A stretch of DNA of 64,000 nt from positions 62,001-126,000 of the forward strand of contig JAURVB010014516.1 of assembly GCA_033002965.1 (NCBI GenBank), in the 5' to 3' direction. Below the pieces are notes generated by a model. That model had not been told where the DNA came from, did not search any database, and was given only the letters and a program-made list of their open reading frames with translations. Position numbers and translations under genes: made by a program. Of this stretch, positions 47,911-61,075 are shown one piece after another. The DNA comes from Piper betle (Eukaryota > Streptophyta > Magnoliopsida > Piperales > Piperaceae). Position 1 is the stretch's first letter. Every line of letters starts with the position of its first letter.

Positions 47911-50900
47911 ATGGAAGATCTTCCCGTAGAGGCTGGGATGGGGGAGAATGGTGGTGCGTGCGGGGAGAAAGACGACGAGTTCTATGAGACGATTGAGGCG
48001 CCCAAGTTCGTGGACTTCACCCTTCCCATCCTTCCCCTTCTCGACGACGATCGTTCCTGGTTCTGTTCGCGTGTTGGTGAGTGTCCCTTTGGTTTTGTTA
48101 TGCTTCCCTGTTTATGATTTGAGGTGTAACATTTTTTTTTTTTTTGGTTTTGTATGTCGGCTGTGTTGTTTTGATTTCTGGGTTGGGTAAAGAATGTGTT
48201 TTTGTTGTTGATTTAGCTCATAAAATGTGTTATGCGAGCATCCTTTGTTGGAGTGGTATGATATAATAACATCAAGTAAAGATTGGTTGAGGCTTGTTGC
48301 TTCACTACATGGCTACTTTTTGTGGTTGATTAAACTTGTATAGGATGTGTTCTGTGAGCATTTTTAGTTGGAGTGGCATGTTGGAGTTGCGTCATGAGTG
48401 ATTTGATGAACTCCTGGAGGATTTGCTAGTGAAATTTGTTGATTCAAATGATTAGCTAGTTAGTATCACAATTTAGTAAAAAAATTGTTTTCTGAAATTC
48501 GAGAACATTTTCAGTGAATTGGAGAGATCGTAAACTAGTTTGTTGTCTTTTTTAGGGTGTGACCAAAAGCATGAGCAAGATATGGATTCTGAGACCATTT
48601 ACAGAAATTTTGTGCTTCGGGTATGTGGACTCCTTCCTTCTGTGGCAAATTATTTAATAATGGTAAACCAGTTTCATGCATGATGATCCTCACTTTGTAG
48701 GTTATGGCTGCGAGAAGCCCCAATGTGAAGCTCGGAAAAGCTTTAAGCAAGCAATTGCCAATGTATGTATCCTGCTTCAACTGTAACTTTGCTTTCTTTT
48801 TGATACCTGGTTCAGATCTTACTAAAGAGCATGTGATTGGCCAGTGGAATTCCAAAGTGCCCACTTTCTGCCCCACCAAAATCATCTAGAATGCCAAAGT
48901 TGGCTGTGATATCTTCCATCTCCCAGATTCATGGAGCTAAGGTTAAGGTTACTCATATTTCTTCCAAGTTTAGGTCAACTCCTATTGGGAAGAAGTCAAA
49001 AGGGAACAAAGAGGAGGTTCAGGACAAAAAACCCTGTGGAAATGTTGTGAAGGCTAAAATGACAGGTTTGAAGGAGAAGAAGGAAGTGGTGAAGGCTCTA
49101 GTCTTCTCTTCACCTGGGAAGAAAGGGAAGCAAGGAACCAGTAATACTTCTGTAGCAAATATTACTAGTGACATGAAGAAACTTAAAATTAGCAGGCAGG
49201 CAAAAATTGTGCCATCTAGATATGCCTCCTCTTCTGCACAGGCAAAACCTTCTTCAAATGCTTGTTTTGCGAAGAGCAAACAGGTTAAGAGTTCAACTGC
49301 TTCCAAGGATACAGGTAACCAAAAAGCCATTGTGGTAAGGAAGAAGATAGCTGGCAAAGGAAAGGAGAAGAAATCCAATGGAAAACTTTCTGGCATCAAA
49401 AGAGATGTAACGAAATTTGATGGGAATATGGATGTGGAAGAGAAGGCATCAAGGAATTCTGCTAGAGTTTTAGATGTCATTGGAGAAGAAAGCCTACCAC
49501 CTATGGAGACATCAATCGAGAGGGAAAAAACTGCTGATACAAGAAATGGAAGTTCTATGAAAGAAACAATTATAGCTATGGAAATAGTAAAATTTGACAA
49601 ATCATGTGTTGAAAGTACATTCTTGGAATCCACAGATTTAATAGATGCAATAAAGGACAGCATGCCATTGATAAGAGAAGAGGGCAATGGGGTATGTGAG
49701 ATAAATAAACAGGCGGCTATTGAGAACGAAACAATGGAGAAGGAAAAAATTGTTGATACGAGAAATGGAAGTTCTATGAAAGAAACAAATCTAGCTATGG
49801 CAATGGTAAACTTTGACAATGCAGACGAATCATGTGTTGAGAGTACATTCTTGAAATTCACAAATTTAATAGATGCAACAAAGGACAGCATGCCATTGAT
49901 AAGAGAAGAGTGCAATGGTGTACGTGAGATAAATAAACAAGTTATTGAGACCGAAGCAATGGAGAGTGCCGACAAGGAAAGCACAGCAGCCTCTTATTGC
50001 AACAGGTAAATTGTGCATTCTCTTCTCATGTCAATGCTCGAGTTTAGTTGCAAAGTTTAATGAATGGTGGTTTTCATGCGGTGTTTATACATTAATTTGA
50101 TTGACAGCATGCCATTGATAAGAGAAGAGCGCAATGGTGTATGTGAGATTAATAAACAGGTTATTGAGACCGAAACAATGGAGATTGCAGACAAGGAAAG
50201 CACAGTAGCCTCTTATTGCAACAGGTAAATTGTGCATTCTCTCCTCATGTCAATGCTCAAGTTTAGTTGAAAAGTTTAATGAATGGTGGTTTTCATGCGG
50301 TGTTTATACATTAATTTGATTGACAGCATGCCATTTATAAGAGAAGAGGGCGATGGTGTATGTGAGATAAATAAACAGGTTGCTGAGACTGAAAGAATGG
50401 AGAGTGAAGACAAGGAAAACACAGCAGCCTCTGATTGTAACAGGTAAATTGTGCTAGTCAATGCTCAAGTTTAGTTGCAAAATATAATGAATGGCGGTTT
50501 TCTTCTCGTGTTTATACATTAATCTGATTGACTTTGGAACCAGAAACATTAATTTGAATTCCATAGATGCTGAAAGAGGCACAAAGCAGTTGAAAGAGGG
50601 GGTTCTTGTTCCCAATCAAGGAGGAAAGATTAAGAAAGTGAAGTCTACAAATCCAAAGCCCTTCAGACTAAGAACAGATGTAAGCTTAGATGGCTAAAAA
50701 GTACTGATTTTAGTCAAAATTCCCATGTCATCATAGAGGAGGATTTCCCATGTCATCCCAGACGAGGAATTTTAACATCTGATCATGTCTATCAGGAAAG
50801 AAGCATCTTAAAGGAGGCAAACTTGGAGAAAAGAAGGCTGCTTCAACCCATTGTGTCTTCTTACTATGCACCAGACTCTAAAATCAACAATGAGAACACA

Positions 50901-51488
50901 AAGGATGAGGTTAGTTGTTTATTTTCATCATGTAGAAACTGTCATCACAATATTAGTCAACACCCACCATGCATAGAAAGCTCATACTTGTACACATTCA
51001 ATATCTAAGTTGCATTGTATGGAATGGTGGTACATCAAGGAAGATCCATTCTAAGAAGCATTTTTGTTTCTTACCTCAGAAACATATGCAAGTTCAAGCA
51101 AGGTCAGCCAATGTGAGATCAACGGTAAGGAAAGCACCTAAAGCAGACAATAGAGCTATTTTAAATATAAAGGTAAAAACATGTTATTGTTGGACTTGAG
51201 ATTTTTCTTCTGCTATGTAAAGCATAATCCTTACAGAAAAAAACTCTTCTTATGCAGAATGAAGGCAAAAATATAACTACCAAACGAACTGAAAACAGGC
51301 CTGCCAATTCTGAACAGCTTACGAGGACAGCTTCTTCTGACAAAGACGCTAAGTGTTCAGTTTCTAAGAACCAAATGTGTGATAGTATTAGATCTACATC
51401 TCGAGGGAAAAGACCACCAACAATTCCAAAGGAACCTGTTTTTCACCAAATTCATGTGCCAAAGAGCTGCACAAAGAACAAGATTTAA
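47911..51488 (+). CDS. X2: intact ten-exon plant protein of 753 aa, possibly TPX2-like
   Basis: Exons: 47911-48076, 48556-48620, 48701-48762, 48845-50005, 50108-50224, 50327-50443, 50544-50679, 50796-50909, 51080-51172 and 51258-51488. All phases agree (2262 nt, no frame break). The N-terminus has an acidic start and a conserved block FYETIEAPKFVDF..DDDRSWFCSRVGCDQKHEQDMDSE, with two Cys and a His. The middle is Lys/Ser-rich and disordered, with four copies of a SMPLIREE..NGVCEINKQ repeat. Near the C-terminus is KPFRLRTDERSILKEANLEK, which resembles the PFRLRTEER-type motif of plant TPX2-related microtubule proteins; this is from memory and needs a profile search. Two MSA sites in the promoter also suggest a mitotic role. 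Start: first ATG, with a GAGAGGGATGG context shared with X1. The function is unproven. Confidence 0.8.
49661..50545 (+). repeat. Tandem exon duplication in X2 (four ~219-228-bp units)
   Basis: CATGCCATT(G/T)ATAAGAGAAGAG starts units at 49661, 49889, 50108 and 50327; the last two spacings are exactly 219 bp. Units 3 and 4 are separate 117-bp exons (39 codons, phase 2), each ending at AACAG/GTAAATTGTGC. Unit 1 is read through as coding where later units have intron. Unit 2 ends exon 4. Confidence 0.93.
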
Positions 51489-51540
51489 CAGTAGTCCGTC
51501 CGTCTTTGTGTTCCTTTTTTTGGGTGAAAGAACCAAATTT

Positions 51541-51818
51541 GTAAACTGTAAGGGCACTCACTTTTGACAAGGAAATAATCCAATATGGGTGCTACCCATA
51601 AAATTATTAAATAAAAAAAGGAACACCCAAAAATGTATTCAATGAAAGAATTGAATGAATAAAAGACTCTTTTATTCATTCAATTCTTTCATTGATTAAA
51701 TTTTGGGTGTTCCTTTTACTTAATAATTTTATGGGTGGCACCCATATTGGATTGTTTCCTTGTCAAAAGTGAGTTGCTTTTTGATGTCTGCTTGTCCATG
51801 TATCCCCTTACAGTTTAC
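51541..51818. mobile_element. Foldback MITE-like element in the X2 3' flank
   Basis: Two ~110-bp arms are near-perfect inverted repeats around ~51660: ACTCACTTTTGACAAGG, CCAATATGGGTGC, ACCCATAAAATTATTAA, and GAATTGAATGAATAAAAGA at the tip. Outer ends GTAAACTGTAAGGG (51541) and CCCTTACAGTTTAC (to 51818) extend the inverted repeat after ~35 bp of unmatched DNA on the right. No coding content, and no unambiguous target duplication. Confidence 0.85.
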
Positions 51819-51819
51819 A

Positions 51820-53545
51820 GTAAAAAATGTTCTTTACTTGATTAATGATGGTAGTGATAAGCTTGAAGTAGTTTCAACTTTCAAGTAGCTAGCTCTCTTC
51901 ACCATAAGACAACTGCACGTACTGGAATTCAATTGGTCCCAAAGTTTCCATATCAATCTACAATCGATTGAGATAAGTCTGAGCACATGGGTAAGGGATA
52001 ACGGAACAAATGAACTTGCTGCAAGAATTCAAATAGTTTGGAAGGGAAAAAATTCTCAGATCAAGCTTGAAGACAAAGCTGATTCAGATGGGGAAAGGAC
52101 CCATGGTGTGTGCTAGCTGTTCATAAAACATAAGAAAACCACATTTAATTTGGTTGGGATTGCGTACAACTCAAGTCCTTCACAGACACTTGCAGGTAGA
52201 ACTGCATCCACATGAAAACACACAGATGTGATAACCACCTTTGCATCAGTATGGGAAGGATGTAGATTTGGTCTTGGACATGGTGAGTGACTAATCTGTC
52301 CAACCTAACATACCCAGATATCCTCACCCTTAATTGTGCTAGTTGAGACCAAATAATGCACAGAGAAGAGGTGGGCACAAGGAAATCAATGAACCCACCA
52401 AACAGTTTTGCATAATTAGACGAAACAAGATCCAATGCCAAGCATTTTGTTTTCCCCATCTTTGATGATCTCTTCTTGGTCCCAGTCATACACACACCTC
52501 ATGTGAGCTGCTATTGGATTTGGGACCCTGTCATTAAACCTTGTTAACATCATTAATATATACTTTTGCATCATTAATAAATAATTGCAGCAAGTAGGAA
52601 CTCATCTAATTACAGTGAGGCAGACAGTTCCCAGCTCACACTGAGTATAACCACACTTGGGATCATTAATATGCTTAGTTTCTTTTATCATCAGTTTTTT
52701 TGTTGATTGGGTCATAAAGTGTATGGAGGAACATAATCAATTTAATTGATGAATGATTAGATTCCCTATCCGTCACACACACACACTAACTATGCAATTT
52801 AATATGGAAGGGAACGGTATCAACCACTCTTAATCTCATTAGCCAAAGATAATTTAATCCGTGATGTTATTTGACACACATAAATACTTGTTCGATTTCT
52901 ATGTGTGTAGAACTCCGATATCGTTAATGGCAATTAGATACATCAAGATGGCTGCTTTAATTATTGATTAGTTTCTAAATTAAAATCGGGTTAGTGGTAG
53001 ACCGATAATTTTTAATAGTATGTATATGTATAATCAAAGAATGTTAGTAGTTGACAATTGTTTTAATACTAACGAAAAATAAATGGTTCCACTAACATCA
53101 GCTATTTGGGCATTAATTTATTTCTCTCCAAATAAACAAATAAATACATATTAATTTATTTCTATGCAGAGTGGGGGGAAGAAAATCATAAACTCTTCTT
53201 GAAAGAAAAAACAATGGCTTTATATGCATTTTATTATTGAAATTTGAAACACATAAAAGAGTCAACTTTATTATGGAGACTAATAATATAAAATAAACAA
53301 AAAAAATTGGCGACCGTCCTTGTGCCGGCATGGGCACCATAATCGGAGGGATCAGAGTGTGCCACGTAGTGCAGATTCCCACGTGCTGTGATTTTGTCCG
53401 TCGGATAGCCGATAAGAAAACGGATAACAAAATGAATAGATTATAATACGTAGGAGAGGAGTCCATGTCCTGAGATGGATTATATTTGTTGTTGATGCCC
53501 TGCAGGTCAATTATGTGTTTCAATGGCTACAATAATAATAATACT
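51820..53545. other. Spacer without recognisable gene
   Basis: Open frames of 116 codons (minus, 52145-52495) and 136 codons (minus, 53113-53523) show no domain, splice sites or paralogue. A short CACGTG-containing patch is at ~53360-53390. Confidence 0.45.
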
Positions 53546-53549
53546 AATA

Positions 53550-54380
53550 ACCGGGATATATTTAAATTTTATTGATATAATATATATTAATAATTTATAA
53601 AATTAATTTTTAAAAATATTATTATATTATATTTTGAATAAAATAATGAAAATTTGTTTATTTGAGCAAAAAATATAGTTTCATACTAATATTAAAAGTA
53701 ATTTCAGTTTTAATAAGTAAACATTTTAATAATTATATGAAATTTATTTTTATTTTTTAATTCATATAAAATTTTTCTTTGAGTTTTTTTCTTAAGAACA
53801 AATAACAATGTATAATTAATTAATAAATTATTAAAATTTGTAAAAACCTACATTAATAATGTATAATAGATAATAAATTTAGTTCAAATATTATTATTAT
53901 TAAATTTGTCAACATTCTAAAATTCCAAATTTAAGTAGAATTATATTTCAAAGCTTTCGTACTATTAATTTCATAACATGTATATTAAATAACAAATTTA
54001 TTTTAAGTTGTATAATTATAAATAAGTTAAAATTTATCAATATTTCTATGATTTTTAATCTGGGTAGAATTATACTCCAATGATTTCTTAATTAAATAAT
54101 AATGATAATAATAATAATAATAATTTCAAACTAGGTAAAAAATAACGGGCCCATTAAATTGTTGAAGGGCTAGTACTTTTAAGATTTTTCATTTTGATAA
54201 AATTATACTCAAATACTTTCTTAATTAAATAATAATAATAATAATAATAATTTTATATTGAGTAAATATTGAAGAACCTAAAAATTATTATGGGGTCAAA
54301 ATTAACCACAATGCAAGAAAGCTTGAAACATAATTAGAACGAAAAAAGCCCAACACTTTAATGTAACGTAAGGAGGTAGG
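53550..54380 (+). repeat. Dispersed AT-rich repeat family B, copy 2
   Basis: Collinear with 33100-33660. A segment is duplicated internally (TTTCTTAATTAAATAATAAT followed by (AAT)n at ~54085 and ~54208). It ends with ATTATTATGGGG, AATTAACCACAATG and GCCCAACACTTTAATG. Confidence 0.7.
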
Positions 54381-54384
54381 TTTG

Positions 54385-56250
54385 ATATTTTATAAATGAC
54401 TCATCGACTATGTGCTTAATTCATAACTTATTAATTAAATTTTGAATACAACCTCGTACGTGTTAATTTCTATTTATATGTATTCTCTCCTTTAATACAA
54501 TTTATTTATAAGAAAAATTAATATCAGCAATATTAGCTCGGACTCTTTTAAGGAATATCAGTTACAATTAATATGAAATATTAGATTAGAAGAATGGTTG
54601 GACGATGAGGATAGTCTCATCTAAAATAAAAGAAATTACAGTCCATTAATGGTTAGATTTGAATATTTTTAATAGTTGATACTAAGACATCTTTTTACTA
54701 ATAACTATTTTTATTTAGAAATTAAGATGACACAAATAAAATATATAATGTCAAAATTATATGCGAAATATTAAACTTCAAGTTGAATAAGGTGAAGCAT
54801 ATACGAGTTTAAGCTTCATTTAAATTAGAGACAAATTTTGAATTTATCTTTTTATGGGTATGCTAGAGTAGAGGCCCATTAAGGTGGCCCCACATTGTGG
54901 GGCTCAATTTCTTCATGCACTGTTGACAAGATCTGTGATCCAACCACAATCAGACGTGGTCCCACATACGGGTGGGGGCCACTCGGTGGTACTTACAAAT
55001 GGAAGCAAACGTGGGTTTGTCCTACGGATAAATAATAATATAATAAATTTTAGATGAACTACACCTTGTATATAACTTATCCGAACTATAATTTATATAT
55101 TTTTTAAAATGAGATTTACAAGTATGAAAAGTAGAGTACATACTTAAGAGGACGATGAAATTATATCTTTTTTTTAACATCAATATGACCTATTTTTAAT
55201 TTTTTTTAAATTTATTAATTGATAGATATGTTGAAATTAATTTCTATTATAATTACTTTTAATAATTTAGATGAAATAATTAAAAGTATTAAATTAATCT
55301 TAAAACTTATAATTATCATTGTTATTTATTTTTGTTTCTCTTTATAATAATCTGAATAATGTGATCCACTAAATTACTTTAAATAAAAGTTGTAGCTTAT
55401 ATAAGTTATATGAGTTGTAACTAATATAAATATGTACATAAAAAGCTTTAAAAAAATTTAGAATAATTATTTTTGTATTAGTGTCAGTAATTTGTGTAAT
55501 GATCTTGCCATTTTTACCGTTACATTGGGAGCTCTTATGTATAAAAACTAATAGAACGAAGAGATAAAATTTTTGCTTAAGTAATAATTTATAAGGGTGA
55601 ATTTATTTTTTTACTAAGGTAAATATCTCTTTCATGTATAAATTCACGAGTTCAGATCGGAAGCCCGAATAGCTAAAATCTGACAAGTGCCTCTTTTTGT
55701 AGCTTATCCAAATAAGTAAATGTTACGAAAATAACTCTCTAGCTAATTTGATAGTTATGAAAACAAGTTCAAATCATATGGTTTGCCGTGTATAATAATA
55801 TTTATATGTGGAGCGACTAAGATCTCTCAAACATCATTTTATATAATTATACTAAAATGATCAAAATAATATTTTCGTAATTTATAGTTATTAGATAATT
55901 ATGGAAAGAGGTACTTCTCAGATTTTGACCTCCCTTAATAAGAATATTTTGCCCTCCTTGATAGATTACCAATACAAATTAATAATAAGTCTTTCTAACC
56001 CACCACAATAATCAAACTTCAGGGTAACACCAAAACATGAAATCAACAAATGCAATTCGGTTCGATATTTAACTCAATAAAGCTCACATTCAAAAATTAT
56101 ACTTGAATGAGAACAACAAGGCACGATTATCTTGTCTCTTGCTGGTCATACTTAAAATGATTATATGTTTAAAAAATATTATCACAATTTTATCCTCCTT
56201 CTACATGGATTATATATTTTTTAATTTTTTCATATTATTATGAAAAAAAT
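54385..56250. other. AT-rich spacer
   Basis: No gene is seen. A modest GC patch at 54860-55015 contains GTGGTCCCACATACGGGTGG-like words but no structure I recognise. Confidence 0.4.
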
Positions 56251-56254
56251 AGGA

Positions 56255-56560
56255 AACTCCCCTTACGCTCCCATTGTCCCCACCACTCATTAAAGCACGT
56301 AAGCCGGAGGCCACTGGGTCAGGCCTTATATGCCACGTGTCAATTAGCCCGTCAGTCTTGGGGTTGTGTGCGGCCACGTACGGGCCACCGCCTCTCCTGC
56401 GCGCGGGACGAACTCGCACGAGCGCCACGTTTGCGCACGGGCAAGGTTTTGATGACGACCTGATAGTGGTGGGGCCCGCTGGGTTTGACCGGACCGAGGG
56501 CCGCACGAGCGGTGCCCTCGTGTTTGTTTGGAGTTTTCTCTCGTGTGTTCCGTAGTTTGC
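56255..56560. other. Isolated GC island with ACGT-core (G-box/ABRE-like) sites
   Basis: About 300 bp of high GC lies in AT-rich DNA. It holds GCCACGTGTC (56331-56340 area), GGCCACGTACGG and GCGCCACGTTTG, plus several GGGCCC/GGACCG words. Overlapping open frames on both strands are compositional. It may be an orphan promoter or a gene or element remnant. Confidence 0.4.
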
Positions 56561-56564
56561 TTCT

Positions 56565-59175
56565 TAGTTTCACCGGTGTTGAATTTTTGAAAGTAGAAGG
56601 CATAAAATAAAATAAGTATAATTTTTAACAAAAAAAAAACAAGCAAGTTTAAATTTGAGTCGAAATTCATTGGTCCACTTTTCAACTTTTAATTTAATAG
56701 TTGTAAGATCTAAAATTATTATCATCTTAAAAAATATAACAACCTAATAATTAAGTTCGAGTCGAGATACGGGTCTCTAATAAAATAGGGTTAATCGTCG
56801 GTAAATTTTATAAAAAATAAAATAATCATGATCTAAATCCGGTGTTTATTTTTCATCATATGATTGGTTTCAAAGGGATGGGAATTCATGAGTGTGCATT
56901 CTTTTAAATCCCATCAATGGAGAAAGGGTCATGTGCATTGTACAGAAAGAGTGCAACTAACAGACACATGGAAGGTAATGCAATTCAACTGCCCGCTTTT
57001 TGGTGGACCTTATGAAATGTACTAGAAGAGAGAAGTCAAAACTCTAAAAAAAATTAAATATTATTTATGGGTCTATTACCGACAACAAAAAAAATTATTA
57101 TTATTTGGTTGGTGTAAATAAAAACAAAAGTAGGAGATGACTATGTGAATGTTTACCACTAAGTGGCACATTAACATGTGTGCCACTAACTTCTATATTA
57201 GAGAATTCAATCAATGTTGGATATAAATTTTCATTAGGAAAATCAGAACCCTTTTTTGAGGCAACAAATACATATCAATTCAAATCTGAAACAATTTTAA
57301 TTCCTGTTCTTTGTCTGCGCCAATGATGGGGCACCAAGTGGACTATGCGGAGCTGCCACTTGGCGGCACTTACCACCGTTCACTTGGTCGCTGCACGGGG
57401 GCAAGGCTACTATTTGTATGAATATATTTAGGCATCATTTAACTAGTATTAAAATTTTTAACATATATATATATGTTATAAATAATAATTTATAACAAAA
57501 GTATTAATCTACTACCAAAAATTGTCTATTTTTATTATATTTTGTGATAAAATATAAATAAGATTTTCACCAATAAGACTTGTATAAAATACCACCTTAT
57601 AAATTTTATCACACCAATTTTTTTGTGTAAAAAACACAATAAAACGGAAACTATTTTTGTAAAAATATTTTGCATCCCATATTTTTTATTTTATTTTAAG
57701 CCTGTTGTTATTAAAAATACAACATTATAACAATAATGACTAAAATAAGTATTTGGCATAACATTGGTAAACTATAATTTGATAGAGACACTCTATAAAA
57801 ATTATTCACAAAATATTAGCATATAAAAAAATGTAAATATTAAGAGGAAATCTAAATATAAATCGATATAAAACTTAGGTTCTTATCTTTAGTATGGGCC
57901 AATTAGAGCTCGTTAATCATAATTCTCGTGCTATTGATTACATAGTAGTTGTATTATTCTTGGTTGATTACAGATGAAAGACTTTATTTATTAAATTAAT
58001 AGATTAATTTAAATATTTCTTAGTTCTTAACAATTTTTTCATTATTTTATTGTCAAAAACATTCATTTTTTTGCTTCTTTAGATCTATAATCGTCAAATA
58101 ATATTTTGTGAATTTTGTCACTTTTTATAACTATTATAAAAATATATTGTAATAATTTTTTGAAATTTTATATAAAACTAGGTAATGACATGCATGATGT
58201 GCATGTTATGTTGAAATGTTCTTTGAATACTTTTTAATAATATAATATAATAAAATAGTATAAAAAAATTTCTAAATGAAATTTAACATGATTACAATGA
58301 TAAAAATATTTGTATCAATATATAATAAATGTCACATTATCTAAAAAGTAAAAAAAACTATTTTCACCACTTTATTAAGCTACCTAAATAAAATCTATAT
58401 TCTAAAAAAACAAAATTATAATCCGTAACATATATATACAACATTTACATATTATTTGGTCCATCAAAATTTTCTCCTTCATAATTTGTGTTAAGATGGG
58501 TTCACTTATTTTTACTAAGTGACGGTTTATAAAATTTAATAAAAAAATAACATTAAAAAATCATCTTTCTATCCTAAGCGTCATTAATATCAAATCATAT
58601 TTTTTAATAAAATATTGTCAAAATATTTAAATTGATTACATGCATTTAATTTGTCTTATCTATTTTTTCTAATAATATTGTTGCCACCTATTACACTTAG
58701 CTGTTTAGATGTTTTATTAAAATATCTCAAAGAATAGTCTCGCCTACTGAAAAAAAAACGTTAAGAGTTATAAAAAAATGAATGTTAAAAAATGAAAAAA
58801 AAATTAGACGTGAAAAAGTATCAAGTCAGATTTAATATATTATAATAAATTTAAATGTGATTCTTATAATGAAAAAAGATTTTTTGTGAGAAATAAAAAA
58901 TTTACAGGAATTTTTTTGATAAAAAGTAGAGCAACCTTTTACATATAACTTTTTTAAAAATTTATTAAAAGCCAAATAATACATCCTTTCTGTATAAAAT
59001 TAGTCACAATGTAGTAAGACTCTTAACATGGATGATTTTGTGCAAAAAAAATGTGACACTAAAAGATTCAATTATTAAAAAGTCACATTTAGTATATTAA
59101 AATAGATTTTCTATTGCAACAAAACCCCTTATAAAAAATCCGTACATTTCAAATCTTTTTCATGCTAACTAATAA
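56565..59175. other. AT-rich gene desert
   Basis: No gene is seen. A GC patch at 57310-57405 contains a CACTTGG/CCAAGTG inverted pair. AAACTAGGTAATGACATGCA near 58168 and the following CATGATGTGCATG resemble the start of the repeat-B family. Confidence 0.4.
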
Positions 59176-59180
59176 TAATA

Positions 59181-59258
59181 GAATGGTGCTCGATTGTTTC
59201 TCTCAAATAATAAATTAATAAAATGGTGCTCGATTGTTTCTCTCAAATAATAAATTAT
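59181..59258 (+). repeat. 40-bp tandem duplication
   Basis: AATGGTGCTCGATTGTTTCT and the following TCAAATAATAAATTA occur twice, 40 bp apart and almost identical. Confidence 0.95.
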
Positions 59259-59259
59259 T

Positions 59260-61075
59260 TACAATCTACATTAAACATTACAATCCTCTTTTCCCAATTA
59301 AATGAAGCCCTCAAAACAAATTTTTTGTTATCAATAATTTGAATTAATGATAAAAAGTTCATTCAAAAACAAAGCCAAAAGGTTGGTTTGAGACCGTCAC
59401 TAAAATCTAAGTAATACATATTTGACCATTAAAACCCTAATTAAATCGATTTACAAACCTTTTTAGCCATCCTCATATTTAAAAATTTAGCAGTTATAAA
59501 TCGAAAATATATATTATTAATTTTAAAAAAAATGCGATTAACATTATTTTAATAATCGAAAATATATATTATTATGTTGTGGTAGAAAAAAAGGTAAAAG
59601 ATAAAAGGGAATTGAATGAAATGAGTACTTGCCTTAACCCTAACAAACTTCCACACCAAATTCCAATTCATGTGAAATCAGCCGCTCGTGTACTTACACG
59701 GGGTCCACCTCATAATTCAGGGCCCACATTGACCTAGACATAACACAAGCCCAACAACCAAGTTACCATAAGGCCCCTATTATCCGATGAAAAATCATCT
59801 ATGTCAAATTTTATTTTTTGACCACAATTACTTACTTTTACAACAATACCCCCTGTTAAGTATCAATCTAATCTATCTATTACTTTTGCAACCATTTGCT
59901 TCTAAATTCCACTCAAACATTAAATTAAAATAAATACAAGAAAAATATAATTTTATTATATACTTTTAACAGTGTAAATTTTCAAAAAAAAAGGCTTTTA
60001 ACCCGATCTCTCTTGTTGATATCAACTTGGCGCTCTAATAATCATAATGTTTTAAATTTAATAAGCTAATACATAAATAGTTTTTAAGAGAAATATCCAT
60101 CTTAAATTTAAAATAAAACCTTCGCCATTTAATATTACTAAATACGAAATATAAACACAAAAAATAAAAATCGGCCCCCCAATTGGTAAACTTGAAACGG
60201 GAACAAAATTTTCAATCCACGGAAACATCGGACGGGTCTTTCGTTAAAAATAAATAAAATAAAAAATTTGACTCGAATTAAGCGAGCATAAGCACACCTT
60301 GCTCAAACAACTCGAAACTCAATAATCTATATTAAATGTAATAGTTTATATACTTATTATACAATCATTTTTATAAAATATAAAAAATAATAAATATAAT
60401 TATATTATAATGATAATTTTATATGATTATATAATAATTTAATTTTAAAATAAAATATTTAACATACAATTGAATCAAAATCAAACTATTTAAAATTTCA
60501 CAGAATGTATATATATTTATATACACTCTAATTTTTTTATCAATGGGTTTAAATTGATGGATTATACTAAGTAATTATAATTAATTTTATAAATAATTAT
60601 TCAACGTGAACCACCTTATAAACTCCTAATTTAAAAAAAAGTATATGCTATACACTTTCCTTCGCGTGTGTTTGTTAATAAACGGGGAATTCAATTCGAA
60701 TCGATTTAAATATTTTTAAATTTAAGTAAAAAATAATTTTAAAAAATATAATAATTAAAAAAATTAAATTCGATTCGACTCGATCAAACCGAACTCAGGA
60801 TCAAAATTGAGGAAGCCGAGTTTGAGCTGGTTTAGGATTAACAAATAAACACCCTATTTTTAGCTGTCAAAAGAATATATTGTTCCAATCAATTCCTACA
60901 ATGGGGAGAGTCCCATCTCTTCCACCAATCTCCATTGAATTCCTACTACCAAATCTGCACTCACCAACCAGTTTAATTTTAAGAATCCTCTCAGATTTCT
61001 CACCCCCACTGTTAAAAAAGAAAAAAAGCTCCATTTCTTGCCATCCACTTTGAGCTCAGAAAGTCAGAAAATCAT
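59260..61075. other. AT-rich spacer and CSLC upstream region
   Basis: Contains degenerate CGATTCGACTCGAT-type repeat words at 60690-60850. A purine-rich tract (GGAAGGAAAGGAAAGGAAGG) lies just beyond, at ~61110-61135. The CSLC transcript probably starts between here and 61670. Confidence 0.45.

Noticed and set aside
49019..49984. 321-codon minus-strand open frame
   Set aside because: Exact antisense of X2 exon 4; the sense strand has the paralogue-supported exon structure.
52145..53523. Two minus-strand frames of 116 and 136 codons
   Set aside because: No recognisable domain or paralogue; composition like the surrounding spacer.
56210..56685. Open frames on both strands in the GC island
   Set aside because: Mutually overlapping and compositional; no conserved residues recognised.
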